Shown: piece by piece, positions 24,080 to 32,852 of the stretch
How the letters are laid out: each line of letters begins with the position of its first letter
Numbering within the stretch: position 1 is the stretch's first letter
NCBI GenBank assembly: GCA_949297215.1
Contig: CASFRV010000002.1
Coordinates: 106,065 to 170,064, forward strand
Length of the DNA stretch: 64,000 nucleotides
Reading direction: 5' to 3'
DNA from: an uncultured Bacteroidales bacterium
GTDB lineage: Bacteria; Bacteroidota; Bacteroidia; Bacteroidales; Bacteroidaceae
Notes under the pieces: model-generated
Seen by the model: only the letters and a program-made list of their open reading frames with translations
What the model was told of the DNA's origin: nothing
Database searches by the model: none
Translations under genes and position numbers: made by a program

Positions 24080-25639
24080 ATGGGATTTCAAGCCATCTTC
24101 GTCCTTTGTGTGCTGGCCGTTATGGTCATCGCCCTTGTGCGCGACCGCATGCGGCCGGGCATGATTTTGCTTTCGGCCTCGGTCGTGTTTCTCTGCGCCG
24201 GCATCCTCACGCCGCGCGAAATGCTCGAAGGATTTTCCAACAAGGGCATGATCACCGTGGCCCTGCTCTTTCTGGTGAGCGAGGGCGTGCGGCGCTCGGG
24301 CCTGCTCGAAAAACTGCTGCGCCACCTCCTGCCCACGGGCCGCACGACGGTGCGCCGCGTGCAGCTGCGCATGCTGCCGGTGGTGGCAGGCATCTCGGCG
24401 TTTCTCAACAACACGCCTGTCGTCGTTATCTTCGCCCCCATGATAAAGCGCTGGGCCGAACGCATGAAGCTGCCGCCCACCAAGCTGCTCATCCCGCTGA
24501 CCTACGTCACGACGCTGGGCGGCATCTGCACGCTCATCGGCACGTCGACCAACCTGGTGGTACACGGCATGGTCATCGACGCGGGCTACGAGGGTTTCAC
24601 CATGTTTGAGCTCGGCAAGATAGGCGTCATCGTCGCCGTCGTGGGCATTATATATATTGTCGTGGCGTCGAAGTGGCTGCTGCCCGAGAGCCGTGAGAGC
24701 AACGCCGATACCGACGGGAGCTCCGACGCCGGCGGGCATGCCTACCGCCGCGTCGAGGTGGTGCTGGCCCCGCGCTTCCCGGCCATCAACCGCCGCGTGC
24801 GCGATTTCGACTTCAAGCAAAAATATGGAGCCACGCTGCTCGAACTGAAACGGGCGGGCTCCACGCTCCTCATGCACGACTTGCGCAAAGAGCGCTTCCG
24901 CGAAGGCGACACCCTGGTGCTCCTGGCCGACGACTCGTTCATGAAAAACTGGGGTGACTCGTCGTTTTTCCTCGTGGCCACCGACGGTCGCGAGCCCGAG
25001 CCCACCCTGAGCCCCAGAAAGCGATGGACGGCCATCGTCCTGCTCGTGCTGATGGTGGCCGGCGCCACCGTGGGCGAGCTGCCGGCCGTCAAGGAGGCCG
25101 TGCCCGCCATGCAGCTCGACATGTTCTTCTTCGCCTGCGTGGTCACCGTGGTCATGGCGTGGATGGGCATCTTCCCCGCACGGAAATATACGAAGTTTAT
25201 CTCGTGGGACATCCTCGTCACCATCGCCTCGGCCTTCGCCATCAGCAAAGCCATGCAAAACTCGGGCATGGCCGACGCCGTGGCAGCCTTCACCCTCAGC
25301 CTGAGCCACGACTACGGCCCCTACGTGCTGCTGGCCGTGGTGTTCATCATCACCAATCTCTTCACCGAGCTGATGACCAACAACGCTGCGGCGGCGCTGG
25401 CCTTCCCCATATCGCTCTCGCTCGCCAATCAGCTCGGCGTCGACCCCATGCCGTTCTTCGTGACCATCTGCGTGGCGGCATCGGCCAGCTTCTCCACCCC
25501 CATCGGCTACCAGACGAACCTCATCGTGCAGGGCGTCGGCGGATACCGCTTCGGCGACTTCACCCGCATGGGCCTGCCGCTCAACATCCTCACGCTCATT
25601 CTCACGGTGGCCCTTGTCCCCTTGTTCTGGCCTTTCTAA
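24080..25639 (+). CDS. SLC13/DASS-type permease with an RCK_C (TrkA-C) domain
   Basis: A 519-residue inner-membrane protein with about ten membrane segments in two halves. SAFLNNTPVVVIFAPMI and GTSTNLVVHG in the first half, and TELMTNNAAAALAFPI and STPIGYQTNLIVQ in the second, are the paired SNT/SPT-type substrate and sodium motifs of the family. One RCK_C/TrkA-C-like domain (residues ~220-300) is inserted between the halves. Its place between cysQ and cysC suggests sulfate uptake, though phosphate or dicarboxylate cannot be excluded. Confidence 0.9.
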   Translation: MGFQAIFVLCVLAVMVIALVRDRMRPGMILLSASVVFLCAGILTPREMLEGFSNKGMITVALLFLVSEGVRRSGLLEKLLRHLLPTGRTTVRRVQLRMLPVVAGISAFLNNTPVVVIFAPMIKRWAERMKLPPTKLLIPLTYVTTLGGICTLIGTSTNLVVHGMVIDAGYEGFTMFELGKIGVIVAVVGIIYIVVASKWLLPESRESNADTDGSSDAGGHAYRRVEVVLAPRFPAINRRVRDFDFKQKYGATLLELKRAGSTLLMHDLRKERFREGDTLVLLADDSFMKNWGDSSFFLVATDGREPEPTLSPRKRWTAIVLLVLMVAGATVGELPAVKEAVPAMQLDMFFFACVVTVVMAWMGIFPARKYTKFISWDILVTIASAFAISKAMQNSGMADAVAAFTLSLSHDYGPYVLLAVVFIITNLFTELMTNNAAAALAFPISLSLANQLGVDPMPFFVTICVAASASFSTPIGYQTNLIVQGVGGYRFGDFTRMGLPLNILTLILTVALVPLFWPF

Positions 25640-25655
25640 AGAAACGAACTTCCCT

Positions 25656-26246
25656 ATGAACGATAACAACATCTACCCCATTTTCGACCGCATGCTCACC
25701 CGTGCCGACAAGGAGCGCCTGCTCGGCCAGCGCGGCGTGATGCTGTGGTTCACGGGCCTGAGCGGCTCGGGCAAATCGACCCTGGCCATCGCCCTGGAAC
25801 GCGCCTTGCAGGAGCGGGGCAAGCTCTGTCGCATCCTCGACGGCGACAACATACGCACAGGCATCAACAACAACCTTGGTTTCAGCGACGAAGACCGCAC
25901 GGAGAACATACGGCGCATCGCCGAGGTGGCCAAGCTCTTTGTCGACACGGGCGTCATCACGCTCGCCGCCTTTATCAGTCCCACGGAGCGCATGCGCCAG
26001 ATGGCACGCACCATCATCGGCGACGCCGACTTCAAGGAAATCTACGTGAGCACCCCTGTGGAGGAGTGTGAGCGCCGCGACGTCAAGGGCCTCTACGCCA
26101 AGGCGCGCGCCGGGCTGGTCAAAAACTTCACGGGCATCTCGGCCCCCTTCGAGGCGCCGGCCCATCCCGCCCTCACGCTCGACACCTCGCGCCTGAGCGT
26201 CGCCGAGAGCGTCAGCCGCCTGCTGCATTTGCTGGGCTTGGAGTGA
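25656..26246 (+). CDS. cysC: Adenylylsulfate kinase CysC
   Basis: A 196-residue kinase. Walker A is GLSGSGKST (34-42), followed by RILDGDNIRTGINNNLGFSDEDRTENIRRIAEVAKL and FISPTERMRQMAR, diagnostic of APS kinase. It phosphorylates adenylylsulfate to PAPS in the cytoplasm. In related genomes cysD and cysN usually follow; here a terminator follows instead, so the sulfate adenylyltransferase must lie elsewhere or be missing. The ATG before NDNN was chosen over an upstream in-frame start overlapping the permease. Confidence 0.95.
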   Translation: MNDNNIYPIFDRMLTRADKERLLGQRGVMLWFTGLSGSGKSTLAIALERALQERGKLCRILDGDNIRTGINNNLGFSDEDRTENIRRIAEVAKLFVDTGVITLAAFISPTERMRQMARTIIGDADFKEIYVSTPVEECERRDVKGLYAKARAGLVKNFTGISAPFEAPAHPALTLDTSRLSVAESVSRLLHLLGLE

Positions 26247-26280
26247 GCGCTGCGAGCACCGAAACCACCTTTTTTTAAGA

Positions 26281-26327
26281 AACGAGCGAAAGCTGACCCA
26301 AAATCAGCCTTCGCTCGTTTTTATTTT
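26281..26327 (+). terminator. Rho-independent terminator of the cysQ operon
   Basis: AACGAGCGAAAGCTGA pairs with TCAGCCTTCGCTCGTT (one mismatch) and continues into TTTATTTT. Confidence 0.85.
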
Positions 26328-26349
26328 GGGAAACTATACAACCCGCGCC

Positions 26350-26540
26350 CCGGCTTGCACACTTTCGCTTCGCGCAAGCATAGGCTGCGCCTCGGGAAAG
26401 GAAAGAAAAAATCCGTTTTTCTTTACTTTCCTCTCGGCTTGCACTACTTTGGCTCCGCCAAGACAGGCGGCGCCTCGGGAAAGGAAAGAAAAAATCCGTT
26501 TTTCTTTACTTTCCTCTCGGCTTGCACTATCTTTGCACAA
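26350..26540 (+). repeat. Promoter-bearing tandem repeat array upstream of pyrE
   Basis: Two 83-bp units begin at 26394 and 26477. Each has an inverted repeat GGAAAGGAAAGAAAAA against TTTTTCTTTACTTTCC, then CTCTCGGCTTGCACTA. The first unit then reads CTTTGGCTCCGCCAAG; the second ends in the consensus box TATCTTTG (26528-26535). A decayed third unit lies upstream. pyrE starts 17 bases after the last box. Confidence 0.8.
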
Positions 26541-26552
26541 AACTCGTACGTT

Positions 26553-27185
26553 ATGAAGACACTGGAAAAAATTTTTGCAGAGAAACTGCTGGCCGTCAAG
26601 GCCATCAAACTGCAACCCGAAGCCCCCTTCACGTGGGCCAGCGGGTGGAAATCGCCTTTCTACTGCGACAACCGTAAAACGCTCTCCTATCCCTCGCTGC
26701 GCAGCTTCGTCAAGCTCGAGCTGAGCCGCCTCGTGGCCGAGCGTTTCCCCGAGGCCGAGGTGGTGGCCGGCGTGGCCACGGGTGCCATAGCCCAGGGAGC
26801 CCTCGTGGCCGACGAGCTGGGCCTGCCTTTCGTCTACGTTCGCTCGAAACCCAAGGACCACGGGCTTGAAAACCTCATCGAGGGCGAGCTCGAGCCGGGC
26901 CGCAAGGTCGTCGTGGTCGAGGATCTCATCTCCACCGGCGGCAGCAGTCTGAAGGCCTGCGAAGCCATCCGCCGCGCCGGGTGCGAGGTGGTGGGCATGG
27001 TGGCCAGCTATACGTATGGCTTCGACGTGGCCCGCGAGGCCTTCGCAGCTGCCGGCGTCGAGCTCGTCACGCTCACCAACTTCGAGGCCGTCGTCGAAAC
27101 GGCCATGGCCACGGGCTACATCCGCCCCGACCAGGTCGACGTCATCCACGCCTGGCGCAGCGACCCTGCCCACTGGAACGCCTGA
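26553..27185 (+). CDS. pyrE: Orotate phosphoribosyltransferase
   Basis: A 210-residue enzyme. FTWASGWKSPFYCDNRKTLSYP is the PyrE N-terminal signature, GVATGAIAQGALVADELGLPFVYVRSKPKDHG is the substrate loop region, and VVVVEDLISTGGSS (119-132) is the PRPP-binding motif. It converts orotate and PRPP to OMP in pyrimidine synthesis. The ATG follows the TATCTTTG box closely; an apparent longer frame reads back through the repeat array and is not real. Confidence 0.96.
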   Translation: MKTLEKIFAEKLLAVKAIKLQPEAPFTWASGWKSPFYCDNRKTLSYPSLRSFVKLELSRLVAERFPEAEVVAGVATGAIAQGALVADELGLPFVYVRSKPKDHGLENLIEGELEPGRKVVVVEDLISTGGSSLKACEAIRRAGCEVVGMVASYTYGFDVAREAFAAAGVELVTLTNFEAVVETAMATGYIRPDQVDVIHAWRSDPAHWNA

Positions 27186-27241
27186 CGCCCCGCACGCCAT
27201 CATCAGCATAAGCCCATCTTTCTAAAAAAACAACGACCTAC

Positions 27242-27709
27242 ATGAGTCTTTCCAAATACGAAAGCAGCGTCAAGCACCTCTCGCGTCCTGTCGGCGAGGT
27301 GTATGGCCGCCTGGCCGACCTGCGCCATCTCGAACAGCTCAAAACCCGCTTCGACGACCCCGCCGTGCAGGAAAAGCTGGCTGCCAACCTGCCCGCCGAC
27401 AAGCTCGACGAAGCCCGCCGGCAGCTGGAAATCGTCACCTTCGACGCCGACTGCATCGAGCTCCCCTCGCCCGCAGGCAACCTCAAGCTCCGCATCGTGG
27501 AGCGCGACGAGCCCAAATGCATCAAGCTGGCCGGCGAGGACACGCCCCTGCCCCTCTACGTGTGGATACAGCTCCTGCCCGAGGGCGACAACGCCTGCAA
27601 GATGCGCGTCACCGTGGGCGCCGACGTCAACCCCTTCATCAAACCGATGGTGAGCAAGCCCCTGAGCCAGGCCGCCGAGGGGCTGGCCAACGTTCTCTCG
27701 CTTGTCTGA
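27242..27709 (+). CDS. SRPBCC/START-like small protein
   Basis: A 155-residue cytoplasmic protein. The opening SSVKHLSRPVGEVYGRLADLRHLEQL and the middle ADCIELPSPAGNLKLRIVERDEPKCIKLAGED followed by VWIQLLPE...CKMRVTVGADVNPFIKPMV match the START-like/polyketide-cyclase fold in Bacteroidales. Such proteins bind hydrophobic ligands or act as chaperones; no ligand can be named. It lies between pyrE and argH, 56 bases after pyrE, an arrangement common in Bacteroidales. Confidence 0.8.
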   Translation: MSLSKYESSVKHLSRPVGEVYGRLADLRHLEQLKTRFDDPAVQEKLAANLPADKLDEARRQLEIVTFDADCIELPSPAGNLKLRIVERDEPKCIKLAGEDTPLPLYVWIQLLPEGDNACKMRVTVGADVNPFIKPMVSKPLSQAAEGLANVLSLV

Positions 27710-27728
27710 CCCGAAAACACCGCAAGCC

Positions 27729-29066
27729 ATGCCTACTCTTTGGGAAAAATCGACCCGTCCGCTCGACGCCATCGAGCGCTTCACCGTGGGACGCGACCGC
27801 GAGCTCGACCTCTACCTGGCGCCCTACGACGTGCTGGGCTCCATTGCCCACACCACCATGCTGGGCGCCGTGGGCCTGCTCCCGGCGGCCGACCTCGACG
27901 CCCTGCTGCCCGAGCTGCGCGCCATCTACCGCGACGCCGTCGAGGGCCGCTTCGTCATCGAGGAGGGCGTCGAGGACGTCCACTCGCAGGTCGAGCTGCT
28001 CCTGACGCGCCGCCTGGGCGAGGCCGGCAAGAAGATTCACAGCGGCCGCTCGCGCAACGACCAGGTGCTCGTCGACCTTAAGCTCTTCACGCGCGACGCC
28101 CTGCGCCGCACGGCCGACGCCCTCGTGCGTCTCTTCAACGAGCTGCAACGCCAGAGCCGCCGCCACGCCTCGGTGCTCATGCCCGGCTACACCCACCTGC
28201 AAGTGGCCATGCCCAGCAGCTTCGGTCTGTGGTTTGGCGCCTATGCCGAGAGCCTGTGCGACGACATGCTGCTCGTCGAGGCCGCCTACCGCACGGCCAA
28301 CCGCAACCCCCTGGGCTCGGCCGCGGGCTACGGCTCGTCGTTTCCCCTCGACCGCACGCTGACCACGCGCCTGCTGGGCTTCGACACGCCCGCCTACAAC
28401 TCTGTCTACGCCCAGATGGGCCGCGGCAAAACCGAGCGCAACGTGGCCTTTGCCCTGGCCTCCATCGCGTCGACCGTGGCCAAGCTGGCCTACGACGCCT
28501 GCCTGTTCAACTCGCAAAACTTCGCCTTCATCCGTCTGCCCGACGAATGCACCACGGGTTCGAGCATCATGCCTCACAAGAAGAACCCCGACGTGTTCGA
28601 GCTCATACGCGCCCGCTGCAACCGCCTGCAAGCCCTGCCGCAGGACATCATGATGATCATGAACAACCTGCCCTCGGGCTATTTCCGCGACTTGCAGGAA
28701 ATCAAGGAGCAGTTCCTCCCGGCCTTCGACGCCCTCATCGACTGCCTCGACATGGCCGCCTACATCGTGCAGCGCGTCGAGGTGCGCACCGACATCACCG
28801 ACGATCCGCGCTACGACCTCATGTTCTCGGTCGAGGAGGTGAACCGCCGCGTGCTGGCAGGCGTGCCCTTCCGCGATGCCTACAAGCAGGTGGGGCTCGA
28901 AATCGAGGCCGGCACCTTCCGCCCCGACCGCCGTCTGCACCACACGCACGAGGGCAGCATAGGCCGCCCGTGCAACGACGAGGTGGACCGCCTCATGCAC
29001 GACGTGTACAACCGCATCGGCTTCGACCGCGCCGCCGAGGCCGAGCGCAAGCTGGCCCTGGGATGA
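27729..29066 (+). CDS. argH: Argininosuccinate lyase
   Basis: A 445-residue member of the fumarase/aspartase superfamily. The signature GSSIMPHKKNPD lies at 277-288, with VEDVHSQVE, HSGRSRNDQV and PGYTHLQVAMPSSFG upstream, all typical of ArgH. It splits argininosuccinate to arginine and fumarate. The start is the ATG of MPTLWEK; an upstream TTG overlaps the previous gene. Its stop overlaps the start of the next gene (ATGA). Confidence 0.95.
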   Translation: MPTLWEKSTRPLDAIERFTVGRDRELDLYLAPYDVLGSIAHTTMLGAVGLLPAADLDALLPELRAIYRDAVEGRFVIEEGVEDVHSQVELLLTRRLGEAGKKIHSGRSRNDQVLVDLKLFTRDALRRTADALVRLFNELQRQSRRHASVLMPGYTHLQVAMPSSFGLWFGAYAESLCDDMLLVEAAYRTANRNPLGSAAGYGSSFPLDRTLTTRLLGFDTPAYNSVYAQMGRGKTERNVAFALASIASTVAKLAYDACLFNSQNFAFIRLPDECTTGSSIMPHKKNPDVFELIRARCNRLQALPQDIMMIMNNLPSGYFRDLQEIKEQFLPAFDALIDCLDMAAYIVQRVEVRTDITDDPRYDLMFSVEEVNRRVLAGVPFRDAYKQVGLEIEAGTFRPDRRLHHTHEGSIGRPCNDEVDRLMHDVYNRIGFDRAAEAERKLALG

Positions 29067-29617
29067 AGCGCGCCACCCGCCTCTCAGCCCTGCTCCTGGC
29101 GGCGGCCCTGGCGGCCGCCTGCTCCGACGACGTGCAGGACGTCTACTCGGGCTATCCCGCCTTCTTCCGCTTCAGCCCAGTCACGTCGGCCCCGCAGCTC
29201 TACACGGCCGTGTCGAACCCCGGGCAGTTTTGCACCGTCACCTTCCAGAACGGACAATACTACATCTTCACCGACGCCGCCGGCACATCCACCTCATGGC
29301 GCGTCACGGCCCAGCAGCAGTATGGCCAGCCCGTGTGCATCTCGGGTTTCATCGTGGGAACGCCCGCCGTCATGGACATGTCGGGGCGCTTCCCGCTGAC
29401 GGCCTACGACCTGGTGTGCCCCCACTGCGACGAGACGGCCGCCATCACGCGCCCCGTCGTCTTCGACAGTGAGACGCAGATGGCCTGCCCCCGCTGCGGC
29501 AGCACCTACGACCTCAACAACGGCGGCATGCCTGTGGGCGGCCCAGCCACGCGCACGCTCTACCGCTACCACGTGGCGTACAGCCAAGGCACGCAAACGC
29601 TCGTCATACAAAACTAA
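29063..29617 (+). CDS. Lipoprotein with a Rieske-like domain carrying two CxxC pairs
   Basis: A 184-residue lipoprotein; the signal peptide ends LAAAC. The C-terminal third reads LVCPHCDE ... MACPRCGSTYDLNNGGMPVGGPATRTLYRYHV. The layout, especially CxxxGS-Y-D and GxPxxGPA, is that of a Rieske [2Fe-2S] domain. In the second box, however, the ligand histidine is replaced by cysteine, giving CPHC...CPRC, which could instead bind zinc or iron in rubredoxin style. It is translationally coupled to argH by an ATGA overlap. The function is unknown. Confidence 0.8.
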   Translation: MKRATRLSALLLAAALAAACSDDVQDVYSGYPAFFRFSPVTSAPQLYTAVSNPGQFCTVTFQNGQYYIFTDAAGTSTSWRVTAQQQYGQPVCISGFIVGTPAVMDMSGRFPLTAYDLVCPHCDETAAITRPVVFDSETQMACPRCGSTYDLNNGGMPVGGPATRTLYRYHVAYSQGTQTLVIQN

Positions 29618-29634
29618 GCCCCACATCCCCCTAT

Positions 29635-29667
29635 CGGCCGGGACGGTACGCCACACCGCCCCGGCCG
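29635..29667 (+). terminator. Rho-independent terminator
   Basis: CGGCCGGGACGGT pairs with ACCGCCCCGGCCG around a 7-base loop and runs into TTTTG. Confidence 0.75.
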
Positions 29668-29719
29668 TTTTGTATCCACCCGCCGCAGCCAAGCGGCAAA
29701 GGGCAAGGGAGTGGCCGCG

Positions 29720-30347
29720 AGGCACGACGGCCTCGAAGAGGCCGGGCTATGAGTAACCTCGGGTGGAGCGCAGCGCAACCCGAGGTGAGGTGGGCTGGTG
29801 GTGAAGTCGGCCTCGAAGAGGTCGCTATGCCCGTGGCGGCAGGCGGCATAGACGCCTCTTCGAGGCTGCCCTCCTTATGTGGACCCGTACCGCGGGTTCC
29901 GCTTCGCTCCACCCGCGGCTACTAATAGCCCGGCCTCTTCGAGGCCGCCGGTGCTGCGGAGGACCGACCGCACGGGGCGGGAAGATGGCCGCGCGGTGGG
30001 GAGGAATGCCATGGCGGGGCTGCGCCCCGAGCGGGTGAGACGCAATGAATCGCGTCTCTACGTGGCGGATTTCGCCATGCGGCGGGAACGTGTGGCCGCG
30101 AGGCGTGACGGCCTCGAAGAGGCCGGGTTATGAGTAACCTCGGGTGGAGCGCAGCGCAACCCGAGGTGGGGCGACGGGTGATGATGTCGGCCTCGAAGAG
30201 GTCGCTATGCCCGTGGCGGCTTCGGGGATAGACGCCTCTTCGAGGCTGCCTTTGTTATGCGTGTGCATACCGCGGGTTCCGCTGCGCTCCACCCGCGGCT
30301 ACTGATAGCCTGGCCTCTTCGAGGCCGCCAGTGCTGCCGCTCATCGG
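29720..30347. repeat. R2 palindrome cluster, copy C
   Basis: It contains many CCTCGAAGAGGCC hairpins, GCTACTAATAGCC-type links, CCGCGGGT/ACCCGCGG pairs, CCTCGGGT/ACCCGAGG pairs and a GAGACGCAATGAATCGCGTC palindrome (30037-30058). A ~200-bp block beginning GGCCTCGAAGAGGCCGGG is present twice in tandem (about 29730 and 30110). No gene is credible. Confidence 0.7.
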
Positions 30348-30715
30348 GTTTTTAACACGGAAAATCGATTATTTTCGCGCGCACGCTCCTTCGCTCGCAA
30401 ATACGCGAAAATCAGAAACCGCTCATTTTCAGATACATAGCTGCGACGTTCGGCCGCACGGACGCACAAAAACGCGAATTTCGCCGCTATATGGCACAAA
30501 TCGGCCCTAATTTTCCTCCGAAAAGTGGCCTTGGACGTGAATTTCCATCCCTTGGATCGGCCGATCCATGGGATGGAGATGGAAATCCATGGGATGGATC
30601 GGTCGGGCCGCCGCACGGACGCACGAAAAAGCCGCATGGACGCGCTGAAAATTCGCTGGAAGGCGCGCGTCGGTCGCTGTCCGCTTTAACGCAGTGCCAT
30701 ATAGCGCACAGGGGG
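30348..30715 (-). repeat. R1 dispersed element, copy C (368 bp, inverted)
   Basis: The reverse complement matches copy B across its length: CCCTGTGCGCTATATGGCAC at the right end, CCATCCCATGGAT motifs in the middle, AAAATAATCGATTTTCCG at the left end. Its CTGTGCGC end faces the downstream kinase gene. Confidence 0.88.
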
Positions 30716-30824
30716 CCGCGGCCGAAAATGGGCGATTTCGGCACACCGCGCGGCCTGTGTGCGGCAAAAACGTTCGCTACCGCAAGTTTCTGCCCCCGAA
30801 ACGGGACAATTTAGGAAAAAAACG

Positions 30825-30832
30825 TATTTTTG
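30825..30832 (+). promoter_or_regulatory. -7 box TATTTTTG of the glycan cluster
   Basis: A TAnnTTTG box upstream of the first WaaP-like gene. It excludes an in-frame start at 30830, favouring the ATG at 30920. Confidence 0.6.
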
Positions 30833-30919
30833 CAGATAATCAAGGAGAAGAAGCCTGCGGAACGTCCGCCGCCGACACAACGGGGCGGGCGCCTTCTGCC
30901 ACCGATAGCGACCGAGGCC

Positions 30920-31618
30920 ATGAAAATGATAGTCAACCCGAAGTATGAGCGCCTGCGCAGCTACCTGCGCTCCATCAACGTACACTTCGAACGCGAAGGG
31001 CGCGAGATACACAGCGGACGCAACACCATCAAGACGCTGCGCGTCGACGACCTGACGCTCTGCGTGAAGCGCTACGCGCCGCCCTCGCTGCGCGGACGCC
31101 TGGCCTGTGCGCTCTACAAGAGTTCGAAAGCGCAGCGCGCCTATATGGCCCCGCTGCTGCTGCGCGAGCGCGGCTTCGAGAGCCCCGAGCCCGTGGCTTT
31201 CGTCACGTACAGGACGGGGCTGTTCCGGTCGTCGTCCTACTTTATCTGCCTGCAATCCGACTACCGCCACAGCATGTGCGACGTCGACGCGTTGCCCCCG
31301 GCCGAGCGCGCGGAGGTGGTGCGCGCCTTTGCCCGCTTTGCGGCACGGCTCCACGAGGACGGCTTCCTGCACCGCGACTTCTCCTCGGGCAACATCCTCT
31401 ACGACCGCCGCGGCGACCGCCTGCACTTTGCCCTTGTGGACACCAACACCGTGCGCTGCGGCCGTGCCGTGAGCATCGAGAAGGGCTGTGCCAACCTGGC
31501 CCACCTGAGCGGCAGCTCCGCCTTCTTCCACGAGCTGGCCGCCGCCTATGCCGCCGAGCGCGGCGCCGACGCCGACCGCTGCGAGCGCCTCATCCGCCGG
31601 GCCCGCGCTGCCCGCTGA
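30920..31618 (+). CDS. WaaP/InaA-family lipopolysaccharide kinase (first copy)
   Basis: A 232-residue protein-kinase-like enzyme. The ATP-binding Lys is probably K50 (LCVKRYAPP), the catalytic loop is H151-R-D153-FSSGN158, and the metal Asp is D174 in ALVDTNT. It should phosphorylate a core sugar such as Kdo or heptose of the lipooligosaccharide on the cytoplasmic side. It opens the glycan cluster and is followed by UDP-galactopyranose mutase. A second kinase lies 2 kb downstream, and the two differ in the HRD/HKD triplet. Confidence 0.85.
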   Translation: MKMIVNPKYERLRSYLRSINVHFEREGREIHSGRNTIKTLRVDDLTLCVKRYAPPSLRGRLACALYKSSKAQRAYMAPLLLRERGFESPEPVAFVTYRTGLFRSSSYFICLQSDYRHSMCDVDALPPAERAEVVRAFARFAARLHEDGFLHRDFSSGNILYDRRGDRLHFALVDTNTVRCGRAVSIEKGCANLAHLSGSSAFFHELAAAYAAERGADADRCERLIRRARAAR

Positions 31619-31673
31619 CGGCCGGGCGCACCGGCCGCCGGCACCGGCCACGGAAAAAAACACCCATTCGGCG

Positions 31674-32783
31674 ATGAAACACACTTACGACTATCTCATC
31701 GTGGGCGCCGGCCTGTTTGGCGCCGTCTTTGCCCGCGAAGCCACCGACGCCGGGCGGCGCTGCCTCGTGGTGGACCGCCGGCCCCACACGGGCGGCAACC
31801 TCCGCTGCGACGACGCCGACGGCATCCACGTGCACCGCTACGGGGCCCACATCTTCCACACCGCCTCGCGCCGCGCCTGGACGTACGTGCAGCGCTTCGC
31901 CGAGTTCAACCGCTTCACCAACGCGCCGCTGGCGCTCTCGGGGGGCGAGCTCTTCCACCTGCCATTCAACATGAACACCTTCAACCGCCTGTGGGGCGTG
32001 CGCACGCCGGCCGAGGCCCGCGAGGCCATCGAGCGCCAGCGGGCACCCTACGCCGCCATCGAACGCCCCGCCAATCTGGAAGAGCAGGCTCTCAAACTCG
32101 TGGGCCCCGACATCTACCGCCGCCTCATCAAGGGCTACACCGAAAAGCAGTGGGGACGGCCTGCCACGGAGCTCCCGCCCTTCATCATCAGGCGCGTGCC
32201 CCTGCGCTTCGTGTACGACAACAACTACTTCGACGACCCCTGGCAGGGCATCCCCGTGGGGGGCTACAACGTCTTGACCGACGCCCTGCTGCGCGGCATC
32301 GAGGTGCGCACGTCGACCGACTTCCTCCACCACCGCGGCGAGCTGGAACCGCTGGCCGCGCGCGTGGTGTTTACGGGCTGCATCGACGAGTATTTCGACT
32401 GCCGCCTGGGCCGCCTCGACTACCGCAGCCTGCGCTTCGAGCACGAGCGGCTCGACCTGCCCGACTTTCAGGGCAACGCCGTGGTCAACTACTGCGATGC
32501 CGACGTGCCCTGGACGCGCATCATCGAGCACAAGCACTTTGAACGCGCCCGCACGCCCCACACGGTCGTCACGCGCGAATATCCCGCCGACTACGCCCCC
32601 GGCCGCGAGCCCTACTACCCCGTGAACGACGAGCGCAACACGCGGCTCGTGGAGCAATACCGCGCCCTGGCCGCCGGGCAGCCCAACGTGGTGTTTGGCG
32701 GACGCCTGGGCAGCTACACCTATGCCGACATGGACGACACCGTCGACGCCGCCCTCGACCTGGCCGCACGCTTGCTGGCGTGA
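31674..32783 (+). CDS. glf: UDP-galactopyranose mutase
   Basis: A 369-residue flavoenzyme. The FAD-binding N-terminus is YLIVGAGLFGAVFAREATDAG, followed by RPHTGGN, the HRYGAHIFHT motif, KGYTEKQWGR, IPVGGYN and YTYADMDDT. It converts UDP-galactopyranose to UDP-galactofuranose, implying galactofuranose in the surface glycan. The glycosyltransferases that follow are candidates for using it. The long upstream extension of the frame overlaps the kinase gene and is not used. Confidence 0.95.
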   Translation: MKHTYDYLIVGAGLFGAVFAREATDAGRRCLVVDRRPHTGGNLRCDDADGIHVHRYGAHIFHTASRRAWTYVQRFAEFNRFTNAPLALSGGELFHLPFNMNTFNRLWGVRTPAEAREAIERQRAPYAAIERPANLEEQALKLVGPDIYRRLIKGYTEKQWGRPATELPPFIIRRVPLRFVYDNNYFDDPWQGIPVGGYNVLTDALLRGIEVRTSTDFLHHRGELEPLAARVVFTGCIDEYFDCRLGRLDYRSLRFEHERLDLPDFQGNAVVNYCDADVPWTRIIEHKHFERARTPHTVVTREYPADYAPGREPYYPVNDERNTRLVEQYRALAAGQPNVVFGGRLGSYTYADMDDTVDAALDLAARLLA

Positions 32784-32821
32784 AGGGGGCGCCTGCCCTT
32801 GGCCGTTCGGTCCGAAATGGC

Positions 32822-32829
32822 TACATTTG
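32822..32829 (+). promoter_or_regulatory. -7 box TACATTTG inside the glycan cluster
   Basis: A TAnnTTTG box 23 bases before the next start codon, suggesting an internal promoter for the glycosyltransferases. Confidence 0.6.
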
Positions 32830-32852
32830 CGCCAACCTATAAAAAACGAAAC

